Shown one piece after another: positions 54,014 through 62,100 of a stretch of 64,000 bases of DNA (position 1 is the first letter of the stretch; the number at the start of each line of letters is the position of its first letter). The position numbers and the translations under genes are program-made. The DNA is from Betaproteobacteria bacterium (GTDB lineage Bacteria > Bdellovibrionota_B > Oligoflexia > Silvanigrellales > Silvanigrellaceae), in contig VGHE01000010.1 of assembly GCA_016868315.1 (NCBI GenBank), positions 35,160-99,159 of the forward strand, written 5' to 3'. The notes under the pieces were generated by a model. That model was not told where the DNA came from. It made no database searches and was given only the letters and a program-made list of their open reading frames with translations.

Positions 54014-54049
54014 GAAAACCGCCGCCCCGAGAAAACCAGGGGCGGCGGT
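54014..54049 (-). terminator. Rho-independent terminator after the metallopeptidase gene
   Basis: Perfect 11-base GC-rich stem ACCGCCGCCCC/GGGGCGGCGGT with a 10-base loop at 54018-54049. On the minus strand it is followed by TTTTC. It lies about 30 bases after the stop of the metallopeptidase gene at 54079 and before the pseudo-receiver gene, so it separates two same-strand genes. Confidence 0.85.
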
Positions 54050-54078
54050 CTCTACTCTCTGATTTTCACAAAGGCGGA

Positions 54079-54978
54079 TCAGTTTTTCAATGTCAAACGT
54101 GAACGGAACCAGCACGTCGGACGCAGTCCGAAGGACTTGGCGTCAAGCTCGGTGCAGGAATATTTTGCCGATTCCTCTTCCGATTGAATGCTGTTTTGGC
54201 CGCGTGGGTTTTTCTTTCCAGGAATGAGCATGAAGTCATATGGCTTGCCGCACAGAGCTCCTTGGAAATACGTATCGAGGCGGCACTGCGCTGCTGGATG
54301 GCTGTCTGCAGTGCGTGAAACTTTCTTTGTATCTGGGGTATCGAAGCGGGGCTCAGCAGAGCTTCCAAGTTTCGAAAGCAGGTTGGCAAGCGAGAAGCCC
54401 GCTGCTGCAGTTCGGTAGCACAGGTCGCGGTCATCCTGACCGACGTATGCCTCGTCGCACTTGCTTCTTTCGAAATCGCCCACCTGCGAGCGGAATTGTG
54501 CGTTGACGTCTTTTTGCTCTCCCCAAATACGACGCGCGCAGGTGTGGGTTGCGAAATAATCGGATTGACCCTCATTTGCAGCCCAACTTGTACCCTTTAA
54601 AGGGAATCCAGCGAAGTGGTGACCCAACTCATGGCACACGACCATGGCAAAGCCGTCTGCTGTGACTTCAGAACGACGCGCCAAGCCGCCGTACATGTTG
54701 ATGATCCAAGTGTTGCCCATCTGCTGCGCAGACGCGTTCACTGTGGAGTTCGACCACAAAGCGTTTACTTTGATGTTCGCTTTGTATTTTGCAGCTAGTT
54801 CTTGGTAGTGCTTCACAACACCGTCGATAATCTCTTTGAACTCTTCCTCTGTCATGTTGGCAATCATGCCTAGGTTGTCTTCAAGATGGAGGTCGTTTGG
54901 TGGTAAAATCGATGCCTGCGCCCATGAGGAGACTCCAACGAGAAGGCTGGCGGACAGAAGACGGGTCTTGACGTTCAT
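54079..54978 (-). CDS. Exported zinc metallopeptidase (HExxH)
   Basis: A 299-residue protein, ATG at 54978 (GAGG about 7 bases upstream). Signal peptide MNVKTRLLSASLLVGVSSWAQA, cut before SILPP. The active site is CHELGHHF with His116, Glu117 and His120 (HExxH); the third zinc ligand is probably Glu136 in ANEGQSDYFATHTC, as in gluzincins such as the M48 group. Cysteines in pairs (TCARRIW, SKCDEAY, DLCYRTA, AQCRLDTY, ALCGKPYD, SCTELD) suggest a disulphide-rich periplasmic or secreted enzyme. Its substrate is unknown. Ends at a strong terminator; divergent from the helical secreted protein across 265 bases. Confidence 0.88.
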   Translation of the reverse strand: MNVKTRLLSASLLVGVSSWAQASILPPNDLHLEDNLGMIANMTEEEFKEIIDGVVKHYQELAAKYKANIKVNALWSNSTVNASAQQMGNTWIINMYGGLARRSEVTADGFAMVVCHELGHHFAGFPLKGTSWAANEGQSDYFATHTCARRIWGEQKDVNAQFRSQVGDFERSKCDEAYVGQDDRDLCYRTAAAGFSLANLLSKLGSSAEPRFDTPDTKKVSRTADSHPAAQCRLDTYFQGALCGKPYDFMLIPGKKNPRGQNSIQSEEESAKYSCTELDAKSFGLRPTCWFRSRLTLKN

Positions 54979-55243
54979 GCTTGTTCCTCTGGGCATGGTT
55001 TTTCGGTTGGCTCGTCGACCAAGATGCTCCCCTGGCGACAGGAGGCAAACTCAGCCGAGTCGAGAATTTGACTCCTGCGTAGGGGTGTTTATTTCTTGGT
55101 CATTTTTATTCTTTGGTGCCTCTAAATTTGTCAGTAGAGGCTTAGGTTTTAATTTTTCTAAGTAATTGTGACGCCTTAGATTTGGCCTTGGAGTTGCTTA
55201 GCCGATGCGTGTCAGGCGCATTCGGTCGCGTCGAGGAGGGTCT
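54979..55243. other. Longest intergenic gap, AT-rich with inverted repeats
   Basis: A 265-base divergent region. It holds three inverted repeats: GAGTC/GACTC at 55057-55074, a 7-base GCCTCTA/TAGAGGC hairpin with a 10-base loop at 55118-55141, and CTAAG/CTTAG flanking the stretch from about 55158. The centre (55080-55190) is AT-rich. It probably carries two promoters and possibly a structured leader for the gene at 55244. I see no tRNA or recognisable small RNA. Confidence 0.4.
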
Positions 55244-55996
55244 ATGTTCGCCAAAGCTGCTCAAGTGAGATTGTCGCTCGGATTGGTTGCTGCTGCTTCC
55301 GTACTGTTACCTCAGGTGGCTTTTGCGCGCGGAGAGCGGGTCATGGGTGCTGCAAGTGAAGGCGCCACCTTGCGTGTCCAATACATAGAGAAAATGGAGC
55401 GGCTTGATCGCGAGCGCAAACAGTGTCGCACCGACATTGAATCAATTGTAAATCCTCAGCTGGGTTTGATGGATGAACTCGGAATCGCTGGGCGTCACGG
55501 GCCAACACGTTCTGTTCAGGATGAGGCGAAGCTTCAGGCTGATGCGCAACGTTTACAGCAGCTGCAGGTCGATTTGCTGCGACTCGGTAAACTGGTGAAT
55601 CAACCTCAAAACGGCAAAGACGATGCAGCGCTGCTGCGCAATATGCATGCCTTCGAGCAACGCATGCGTGAATATATGTCGACTCAGAAACGTTTTGATA
55701 ACCGTGCGCAGACTCTCGTTAGCCGCTCTGAAAGCGCCGTGACCAATTTTGTTCCGTTCGCGAAAGCACTTCTCCAGATGAAACGCTCTGAGGCCTGCCA
55801 GGGAATATGGCAAGATTTGCGCCCGAATTTGCCCTTGAATATGGAGCAGGCGGTACTTAAAAACAGGAACCGCATCAAAACTCAGGTCGCGAGCCTGAAG
55901 CAGAACCACAAGAATTTCGAAGTCGCAGCGACCCGGCTGATGGAGAGGTTTAAACCTGCACGCGCCGTTGCTGTGGAGGATATCTCCGACCTCTAA
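55244..55996 (+). CDS. Secreted helical protein, function unknown
   Basis: A 250-residue exported protein. GAGGAGG lies 5 bases before the ATG at 55244. A signal peptide (hydrophobic LSLGLVAAASVLLPQVAFA) is followed by GERVMGA and then almost entirely helical sequence (YIEKMERLDRERKQCRTDIES, DEAKLQADAQRLQQLQVDLLRLGKLV, EQRMREYMSTQKRFDNRAQTLV). Only two cysteines remain. The helices are long enough for coiled coils; nothing names a family. Its gene follows a long divergent promoter region and ends near a very long hairpin. Confidence 0.8.
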   Translation: MFAKAAQVRLSLGLVAAASVLLPQVAFARGERVMGAASEGATLRVQYIEKMERLDRERKQCRTDIESIVNPQLGLMDELGIAGRHGPTRSVQDEAKLQADAQRLQQLQVDLLRLGKLVNQPQNGKDDAALLRNMHAFEQRMREYMSTQKRFDNRAQTLVSRSESAVTNFVPFAKALLQMKRSEACQGIWQDLRPNLPLNMEQAVLKNRNRIKTQVASLKQNHKNFEVAATRLMERFKPARAVAVEDISDL

Positions 55997-56024
55997 TTAA
56001 GCTGAAGTTTCGGCAAGAAAAGAA

Positions 56025-56082
56025 GCATGCCAATGCATTGCGGCACACTGGTGAAACGGTGTGCCGCAATGCATTGACATGC
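56025..56082. repeat. Long near-perfect inverted repeat (24-base stem)
   Basis: Inner stem of 18 perfect base pairs: CAATGCATTGCGGCACAC (56031-56048) with its complement at 56059-56076, loop of 10 bases. After one mismatch, five more pairs (GCATG/CATGC) extend it. It fills most of the 111-base gap between two convergent genes (stops at 55996 and 56108). No long T run follows on the plus strand; on the minus strand the hairpin is followed by CTTCTTTTCTTG. It may act as a two-way transcription stop or be a member of a palindromic repeat family. Confidence 0.85.
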
Positions 56083-56107
56083 AAATGTGAGTGTCTAGGA
56101 AAATGAA

Positions 56108-56656
56108 TTAAACGAGCATGCAAACCAAAACCGCACCCAGCAGAAGTGGATATCCGGCAAGCCGAACCGCCGTCCAAGTCCAGGTGCTTTTTTTTAAAGC
56201 AGCCCACCCGACCCACACCGCATGCAGTAGCAGCACGTAAATGAGGATGTGTGAAATCAATGACAACTTCTCGAGAATCGGTGGGCTGACGAGGAAACCC
56301 TGCTGTTCGGGGGACATGAGTTTATCCATGGCCGGCGCCCACCTCACCAGGAAGGGGACGCTCCAGATTTGGAATCCGGCCAACAAAAGTGCACTCAGAA
56401 CGTTCACAACCACCGGCTGAAACTTGAACCAAATGCCATTATTTAGGTGGAGCGAGATGAGGCCTAAGATTACGAAAAACACAGGTTCAATCAATGAAAT
56501 GGGGTCGAATTTACCAAGCAAAATCCAATGGGCAACAAACACCCCCAGCGACAGCGCTATAGCTACAATCACACCCGTCCTGAGACCCGCCATGGCATCA
56601 GCGATTGCAAAAGCAAATATGGGGATGAGAGCCAGCAGCAAGAGAGTCAGCGACAT
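56108..56656 (-). CDS. YciB/IspZ-like inner-membrane protein (septation protein A family)
   Basis: A 182-residue protein with about six hydrophobic helices. The sequence GLISLHLNNGIWFKFQPVVVNVLSALLLAGFQIW resembles the conserved core of YciB (the KP..VN / FKxKP region). Length fits the family (about 180). YciB affects septation and envelope integrity, with YciA/DcrB contacts in E. coli. No signal peptide separate from the first helix. It is divergent from glnS across 150 bases and convergent with the secreted helical gene. Recognition rests on one motif plus topology. Confidence 0.72.
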   Translation of the reverse strand: MSLTLLLLALIPIFAFAIADAMAGLRTGVIVAIALSLGVFVAHWILLGKFDPISLIEPVFFVILGLISLHLNNGIWFKFQPVVVNVLSALLLAGFQIWSVPFLVRWAPAMDKLMSPEQQGFLVSPPILEKLSLISHILIYVLLLHAVWVGWAALKKSTWTWTAVRLAGYPLLLGAVLVCMLV

Positions 56657-56712
56657 GGGAGCAATTCATCCTTTGTTCAAAAGCTTCCTCTGAGTTCGAA
56701 AAACAGACGCCT

Positions 56713-56741
56713 TTGACTTGATCATTCACGGAACCTACCAG
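56713..56741 (+). promoter_or_regulatory. Possible sigma-70-type promoter for glnS
   Basis: TTGACT at 56713-56718 and TACCAG at 56736-56741, spaced by 17 bases, about 65 bases before the glnS ATG. The -35 is close to consensus, the -10 weak. A CCCGC/GCGGG hairpin lies between this site and the ATG (56758-56770). Confidence 0.3.
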
Positions 56742-56806
56742 ACATTGAAAGTAAACACCCGCCCTGCGGGGGGATATTTCTGAATGCATTACTTAAGAGC
56801 AAGACA

Positions 56807-58498
56807 ATGAATACACCCACAGCTGATTCGACCAAACCCAGCAACTTCATCCGCCAGATTATCGACGAAGATCGCGCCTCCGGTAAAAACCAGGGTCGCG
56901 TTGTGACCCGTTTTCCGCCCGAGCCGAACGGATATTTGCACCTCGGACACGCGAAATCGATTTGTCTGAATTTTGGTCTTGCGCGCGATTACCAGGGGAT
57001 TTGTCACTTGCGGATGGACGACACGAATCCCACTAAAGAGGAGCAGGAGTACGTCGACGCCATCAAGGCGGATGTGCGTTGGCTTGGCTTTGATTGGCAG
57101 GATAAGTTCTTTCACGCCTCAGACTACTTCGAAAAACTCCATGACTTTGCAGTTGAACTTATTAAGTTGGGGCGAGCCTATGTGTGTGAGCTGAGCGCAG
57201 AGCAAATGCGTGAATACCGTGGCACGCTCACTCAGCCTGGCAAGGAAAGCCCGTTCCGCGCCCGCACTGTGGAGGAGAACCTCGCTTTGTTTGCAGCAAT
57301 GCGTAAAGGTGAGTTTCCTGACAACAGCAGAACCTTGCGCCTCAAAATCGACATGAACTCATCGAATATCAACATGCGCGATCCTGTGATCTATCGTATC
57401 CGTCGTGCTCATCATCAGCGCACGGGCGATACTTGGTGTATCTATCCGATGTACGACTATGCGCATTGTCTCTCAGATATGCTTGAGGGCATCACCCATT
57501 CTATTTGTACGCTTGAATTCGAGGATCATCGTCCTCTGTACGATTGGATTCTCGATACCTTGAAAACCGCATGTCATCCTCAACAAATTGAGTTTGCACG
57601 CTTGAATTGCGAATTCACCATGATGAGCAAGCGCCGCTTGCTGGAGTTGGTGGAAGGCAAACACGTGGAAGGCTGGGATGACCCGCGCATGCCTACTATT
57701 TCAGGTATCCGCCGCCGAGGTATTACCCCACAGGCTATCCGCAACTTTGCCGAACGCGTGGGAGTGACAAAGAAGAACACGACCATCGAAATTGAACTTT
57801 TTGAAACCACCGTGCGCGAAGATCTCGATGAAAATTGTGCGCGAGCTATGGCCGTTCTCAAGCCAGTCAAGGTGGTCTTGACCAACCTCCCCGAGAACCA
57901 CGAAGAGTGGCTCGATTGTTCTTGGCATCCCAAGAAGCCCGAGATGGGTTCCCGCAAAGTTGGTTTTTCGCGCGTTGTTTATGTGGAACAGGACGACTTT
58001 ATGGAGAATCCGCCAAAGGGTTTTCATCGCCTCGTTCCTGGGGGAGAGGTGCGTTTGAGGCACGTGGGCATCATCAAATGCGAAGAAGTTATTAAAGACT
58101 CCTCTGGGCAAGTGATTGCGCTGCACTGTACTTTGGATCCGGATTCACGCACCGGCATGCCCGGCTCGAATCGGAAGGTGAAAGGCACCATTCACTGGGT
58201 GAGTGATAAACATTCTTTCGCAGCAACTGCGCGCCTCTACGACCGACTCTTCACAGTTCCCAATCCAGCCGACATCGATGACTGGAAAGCGAAGCTCAAT
58301 CCTCAGAGCCTCGAGCTCGTGGGCACTTGTTTGGTGGAGTCGAGCCTCAAGGGCGCTGAAGCAATGAGCCGCTATCAGTTTGAACGGGTCGGTTATTTCT
58401 GCGTGGACAACGCATCCGCGCAGCAAGCGCGGCCTGTGTTCAACCGCATTATCACACTCCGAGATACGTGGGCCAAAGCTCAAGGAACGGCCGTGTGA
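56807..58498 (+). CDS. glnS: Glutaminyl-tRNA synthetase
   Basis: A 563-residue class I synthetase. The HIGH motif reads HLGHAK, the KMSKS motif MMSKRRL, and PPEPNGYLHLGHAKSICLNFGLARDYQG is the conserved GlnS/GluRS N-terminus. MYDYAHCLSDMLEGITHSICTLEFEDHRPLYDW is typical of GlnS. Two beta-barrel domains for anticodon binding occupy the C-terminal half. Possession of glnS and asnS means at least these two amides can be charged directly instead of only through GatCAB. AAGAGC lies upstream of the ATG. Its stop overlaps the next gene (GTGA). Confidence 0.97.
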   Translation: MNTPTADSTKPSNFIRQIIDEDRASGKNQGRVVTRFPPEPNGYLHLGHAKSICLNFGLARDYQGICHLRMDDTNPTKEEQEYVDAIKADVRWLGFDWQDKFFHASDYFEKLHDFAVELIKLGRAYVCELSAEQMREYRGTLTQPGKESPFRARTVEENLALFAAMRKGEFPDNSRTLRLKIDMNSSNINMRDPVIYRIRRAHHQRTGDTWCIYPMYDYAHCLSDMLEGITHSICTLEFEDHRPLYDWILDTLKTACHPQQIEFARLNCEFTMMSKRRLLELVEGKHVEGWDDPRMPTISGIRRRGITPQAIRNFAERVGVTKKNTTIEIELFETTVREDLDENCARAMAVLKPVKVVLTNLPENHEEWLDCSWHPKKPEMGSRKVGFSRVVYVEQDDFMENPPKGFHRLVPGGEVRLRHVGIIKCEEVIKDSSGQVIALHCTLDPDSRTGMPGSNRKVKGTIHWVSDKHSFAATARLYDRLFTVPNPADIDDWKAKLNPQSLELVGTCLVESSLKGAEAMSRYQFERVGYFCVDNASAQQARPVFNRIITLRDTWAKAQGTAV

Positions 58499-59181
58499 TC
58501 TGCGCTCGTTTGATTTTCTTTAGGGCAGTGAGCGTTGCGTTGCTGCTGCTGTGTGAGTCTGGCAGTCATTGCGCGTTGGCTCAATCGGCACAGCCGGCTC
58601 AATCGGCACAGCCGGCTCAATCGGCACAGCTGGCGAATGATTGGCGTGAAACTCTCAATGACGATGGTATCCAGGTCTACAAGAGAACGCGCCTCGGAAG
58701 TGCGTACGAGGAGGTTCGTGCGCTCGCGCGCTTATCAGCCCGAGTCGACGACTTTATCCCGTTTTTTACCGAGCCTGCTCAATACAAGCGCTGGGTTTAC
58801 GGCACGGTTGAAAGCGGTCTTGTGAGTCGAACCCAACCCTTCGACTTCACTTTTAAGGGTGTCTTCAAAATCCCGTGGCCCTTTGAAAACCGTGAACTCA
58901 TCAGCCGTGTTGAAATTGAGCGCAAACCTGATGGAAGTGCTCTGACGGCGAAACTGAATCATGCCGACTCCCGTGCAGCCGTCACTTCGGGCTGCGTTCG
59001 TGTTTCTCATTTTGAGAGTCTGTGGCAGGTCAAGCAAGAGGATGCCAAAACAGTCAATTTCAGGATTGAGATGTACGTTGAGCCTGGAGGTCAATTGCCG
59101 CCGTTCATTGTGAACCTTGTGCTCTCGCGGATTCAGCTCTGGTCTATTAAAAACCTCAAGCGCGAGATTGCTCTGCGTTAA
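58495..59181 (+). CDS. Exported START-domain protein
   Basis: A 228-residue protein starting at the GTG at 58495, with AAGGA 8 bases upstream and a GTGA overlap with glnS. The signal peptide runs to ALAQ. A Gln/Ser/Ala-Pro repeat (SAQPAQ three times, from an 18-base DNA repeat) follows, then a START-type lipid-binding fold: NDDGIQVYKRTR, YEEVRALARLSARVDDFIPFF, YKRWVYGTVESGLVSRT, PFDFTFKGVFKIPWPFENRELI, SLWQVKQEDAKTVNFRIEMYVEPGGQLPPFIVNLVLSRI. It would bind a lipid or hydrophobic ligand in the periplasm. Convergent with the giant kinase/phosphatase gene; stops share TTAA. Confidence 0.88.
   Translation: MICARLIFFRAVSVALLLLCESGSHCALAQSAQPAQSAQPAQSAQLANDWRETLNDDGIQVYKRTRLGSAYEEVRALARLSARVDDFIPFFTEPAQYKRWVYGTVESGLVSRTQPFDFTFKGVFKIPWPFENRELISRVEIERKPDGSALTAKLNHADSRAAVTSGCVRVSHFESLWQVKQEDAKTVNFRIEMYVEPGGQLPPFIVNLVLSRIQLWSIKNLKREIALR
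58578..58631 (+). repeat. 18-base tandem repeat, three copies
   Basis: Unit GGCTCAATCGGCACAGCC, three head-to-tail copies, the last differing only in its final base. It is in frame and encodes the Gln-Ser-Ala-Gln-Pro-Ala linker after the START-protein signal peptide. Copy number could change by slippage, lengthening or shortening the linker without a frameshift. Confidence 0.9.
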
Positions 59182-62100
59182 CCAGCAAGCGGCAGCCCAT
59201 GGTACTCTGCCTTGTTCTGGTTGCGCTCAGCTTGCCAGCGGAACATGTACACCGTGACGTCGTCTTCAAGTGCCTGTTGCTGAGCTGCAGTTCTAACAAG
59301 GTGCGCGAGATCTTCCACACAAATGGATGGCTCTTGGCTTGCTTGTATAGATTTGCGGAGGTTTCTTGAGCTGAGAATCGGTTTTCCATCGCATATGTTT
59401 TCAACCAGCCCGTCTGTGTAAAGAAAAATGCTGTCACCCGGGGAAAGTGTATGCTTTGCAAATCCAAAGGCAGGTGTCTCCGAGAATCCAAGCAGAGAAC
59501 CACTACAAGGCAGGGCGCTAACTCGACCCTCATGAGCGCTGTAAACGTAGGGAGGTGGGTGTCCAGCATTCACCATACCCAACTCACCTGTTTTTAAATC
59601 CAAGCATACAAAGCTCATCGTCATGAAGCGCTGACTTCGTGCTCCAGCACTGAATACTGCAAAATTTGCGATCTCTGCTAACTCTTTTAAGCTTTCCTCG
59701 AGACCGAGAAGGTCACCGCGTGCGCGCTCAAAATCCCTCTTGAGATGCGACTGTATGGCTCCACTGACCACGGCTGTCAGCATCGCCGAGGGTAGACCAT
59801 GTCCTGTGACGTCGCCAACGAAAGCATACAGACGGTCGTGTGCGGCATCGAAGTGATGGTGAAACCAATCGCCTCCCGTTTGCGATGCTGGCTCGTAAAA
59901 ATAGGAAATTTCGAGCGAAGGAACTTCGATACTGTTTGGCAAAAGCGCGTTCTGCATGAGTCGAGCGGCATTGAGCTCTGCATCGAGACGAGCCTTTTCT
60001 TCTTTGGCGTTCAGGAGGATGAAGTTCTGATAGGTGATCGCAGCCTGCGAGGCGAGGGGAGAAACCACTCGCTGTGACCGTGCATCAAAGTACTCGTTGA
60101 CCTCGACGTTAGCGAGGTAGCAGTATCCGTAAATCTTTTCCTTAAAGGGCAGGGGCACAACCATCGCCGAACCATCGCAGGCCGGGTGCGGAGTGCGCCA
60201 AGCCGTAGGCCGAATACGTGGTTCGCGCTTGACCTCCTGTGCACACTTTTCAAGAAACCATTTATCGATTCCTGATGCAGGATTGACTGATTCGCCGACC
60301 TCCTCGAGCAGACAGCCACGCGTGCGCACAGGCTTCAGGTTTTCACCTTCGTAAAGAAACAAAGCTCCCACTCGCGCGCCGGTGCTGTGGCACATTGCAT
60401 CCAGAACGGCATCGAGGAACGGCTCTTTTTCATTGAGCGCACTCAGGTTCAAGAAAATCTGGAGCAGCGACTCAATCTCGACACGGTGCCGCATGACCTC
60501 TGTCTTCGAGCTGCGGTTGCTGCTTTGGCTGCTAAAAGTAGGACCGACTGCGGGCGAGCGGGTCGAACGTCCCGAGTTGCTTGAGTGCTTTTGTGTCGTG
60601 AAAGATTCAGCAAGCATTTGCGAGCGCAAAATCCCACGGTCACACCTGTCGACGTAAAATAGATATTGCCGTTCGGAGAAATACTCACGGCACATGCGGT
60701 AAACTATTCCGGCATATTCCGGATCATCGTCGACAATCATGCTGGCAAAGTTCATGCGGAGTTCATGGGTGATGGCAGGTAAGCGATGATAGTGTGCTTT
60801 TTCAATACCTTTTTGCGCGAACCAGCGCCCCAAAATGCGAGCACCAGAACGATACAGTAGCTCACCTGTCACAAAACACGTCTTGGGAAGAAGGAGCCGC
60901 GCCGAGAAAATTTGATTGACCCAAGCCAGCGCAAGCGGTGGTAGGGCCGCCCACGGGCGATTGAGTCGCACATAACACAGTGCAAGAATCACAGGTACAA
61001 AGATGCAATACGACACCCTGTGTGCATGCCGCACGACAATGCGGAATGCCTCCTGGAGATAGGGAAGAGCAGATTGTGGATCCTCGCGCAGAATGTTCAG
61101 TTCACCCAGCGAGAGATGTGCATAACATGAGTCGATGGTGTCGAAGCCATCGGCGCGAATCGCCTGTCCAGCTTCCGCAACAATTTTTTCATATTTTTCG
61201 AGTTCTTCCTGGTTCTTTGTGAGCAAATGATGCCGCAAAACTGCATCTAGGATGGTTGGGGTTTGTTTGATTCTGAAGATGAGATTGGTATAGCGCGATA
61301 GAAGTGCGTAAGTCTCACCGTTGCCGAGCCCGTATTCGTCCATGTGGATCAGACCTTGCATGGTCAGAACCCGCCAGAATGACTCGCCGGCTGTTTCCAA
61401 TGTTTCCAGCGCTTGGACGTGTTTGCTGTGTGATTCGCGCAGTCGTGCGCGTGGAAACTCATTCAAGTAGCCCCAGGTGAAAAGCAGGAACGAGCGCGCA
61501 ATCGGGTCTGGATGTTGCTCGAAATACTGAAGCGAGCTTCTATAAATTCGGTTTGATATTTTTGCGATTCCAAAAACGCCCGCAACAACACCCCAATATC
61601 CTATGATCATAGCGCGGTGCTTGCAGGGTTCGTGCCGCAGTAAGGTTAGGGTATAGCGCATCTGATTGCTTACGGCACAAACTGGCCGTGAGAAGAACAA
61701 AGCGACTTGTATATTCACGAGCAGTTTGAAGAAGATTTCGTCTTGTTGTGTTTGGAATTTCTTTTCGGCCTTTCCAAAAAGTCGCCACCATGCCAAGCCC
61801 ACTGCAAAGGGAATGAGCAGGGCAAAAATCATCAAGAGTGATTTGCCTTCGCTTGTGTCGATTTTCCGCTTGAGAAGTTGAACCCCTTGTATGCCAGCTT
61901 CAAGGCTGTCGCGGTAGCGAAACAAAGTCAGGTTACACTCACAAAGTTTGCCCAAAATTTCCGTTTTATGAAGATCAATCTTTATATAATCAAGCAGACT
62001 GGTGTACAGATCGACTGCACCAACAGGATCTTCATTGAGCACACGTGCGTCTGCAAGAAGTTCGCTGATGAGTATGAATTCGTTGAGCACCTGTGGATTT

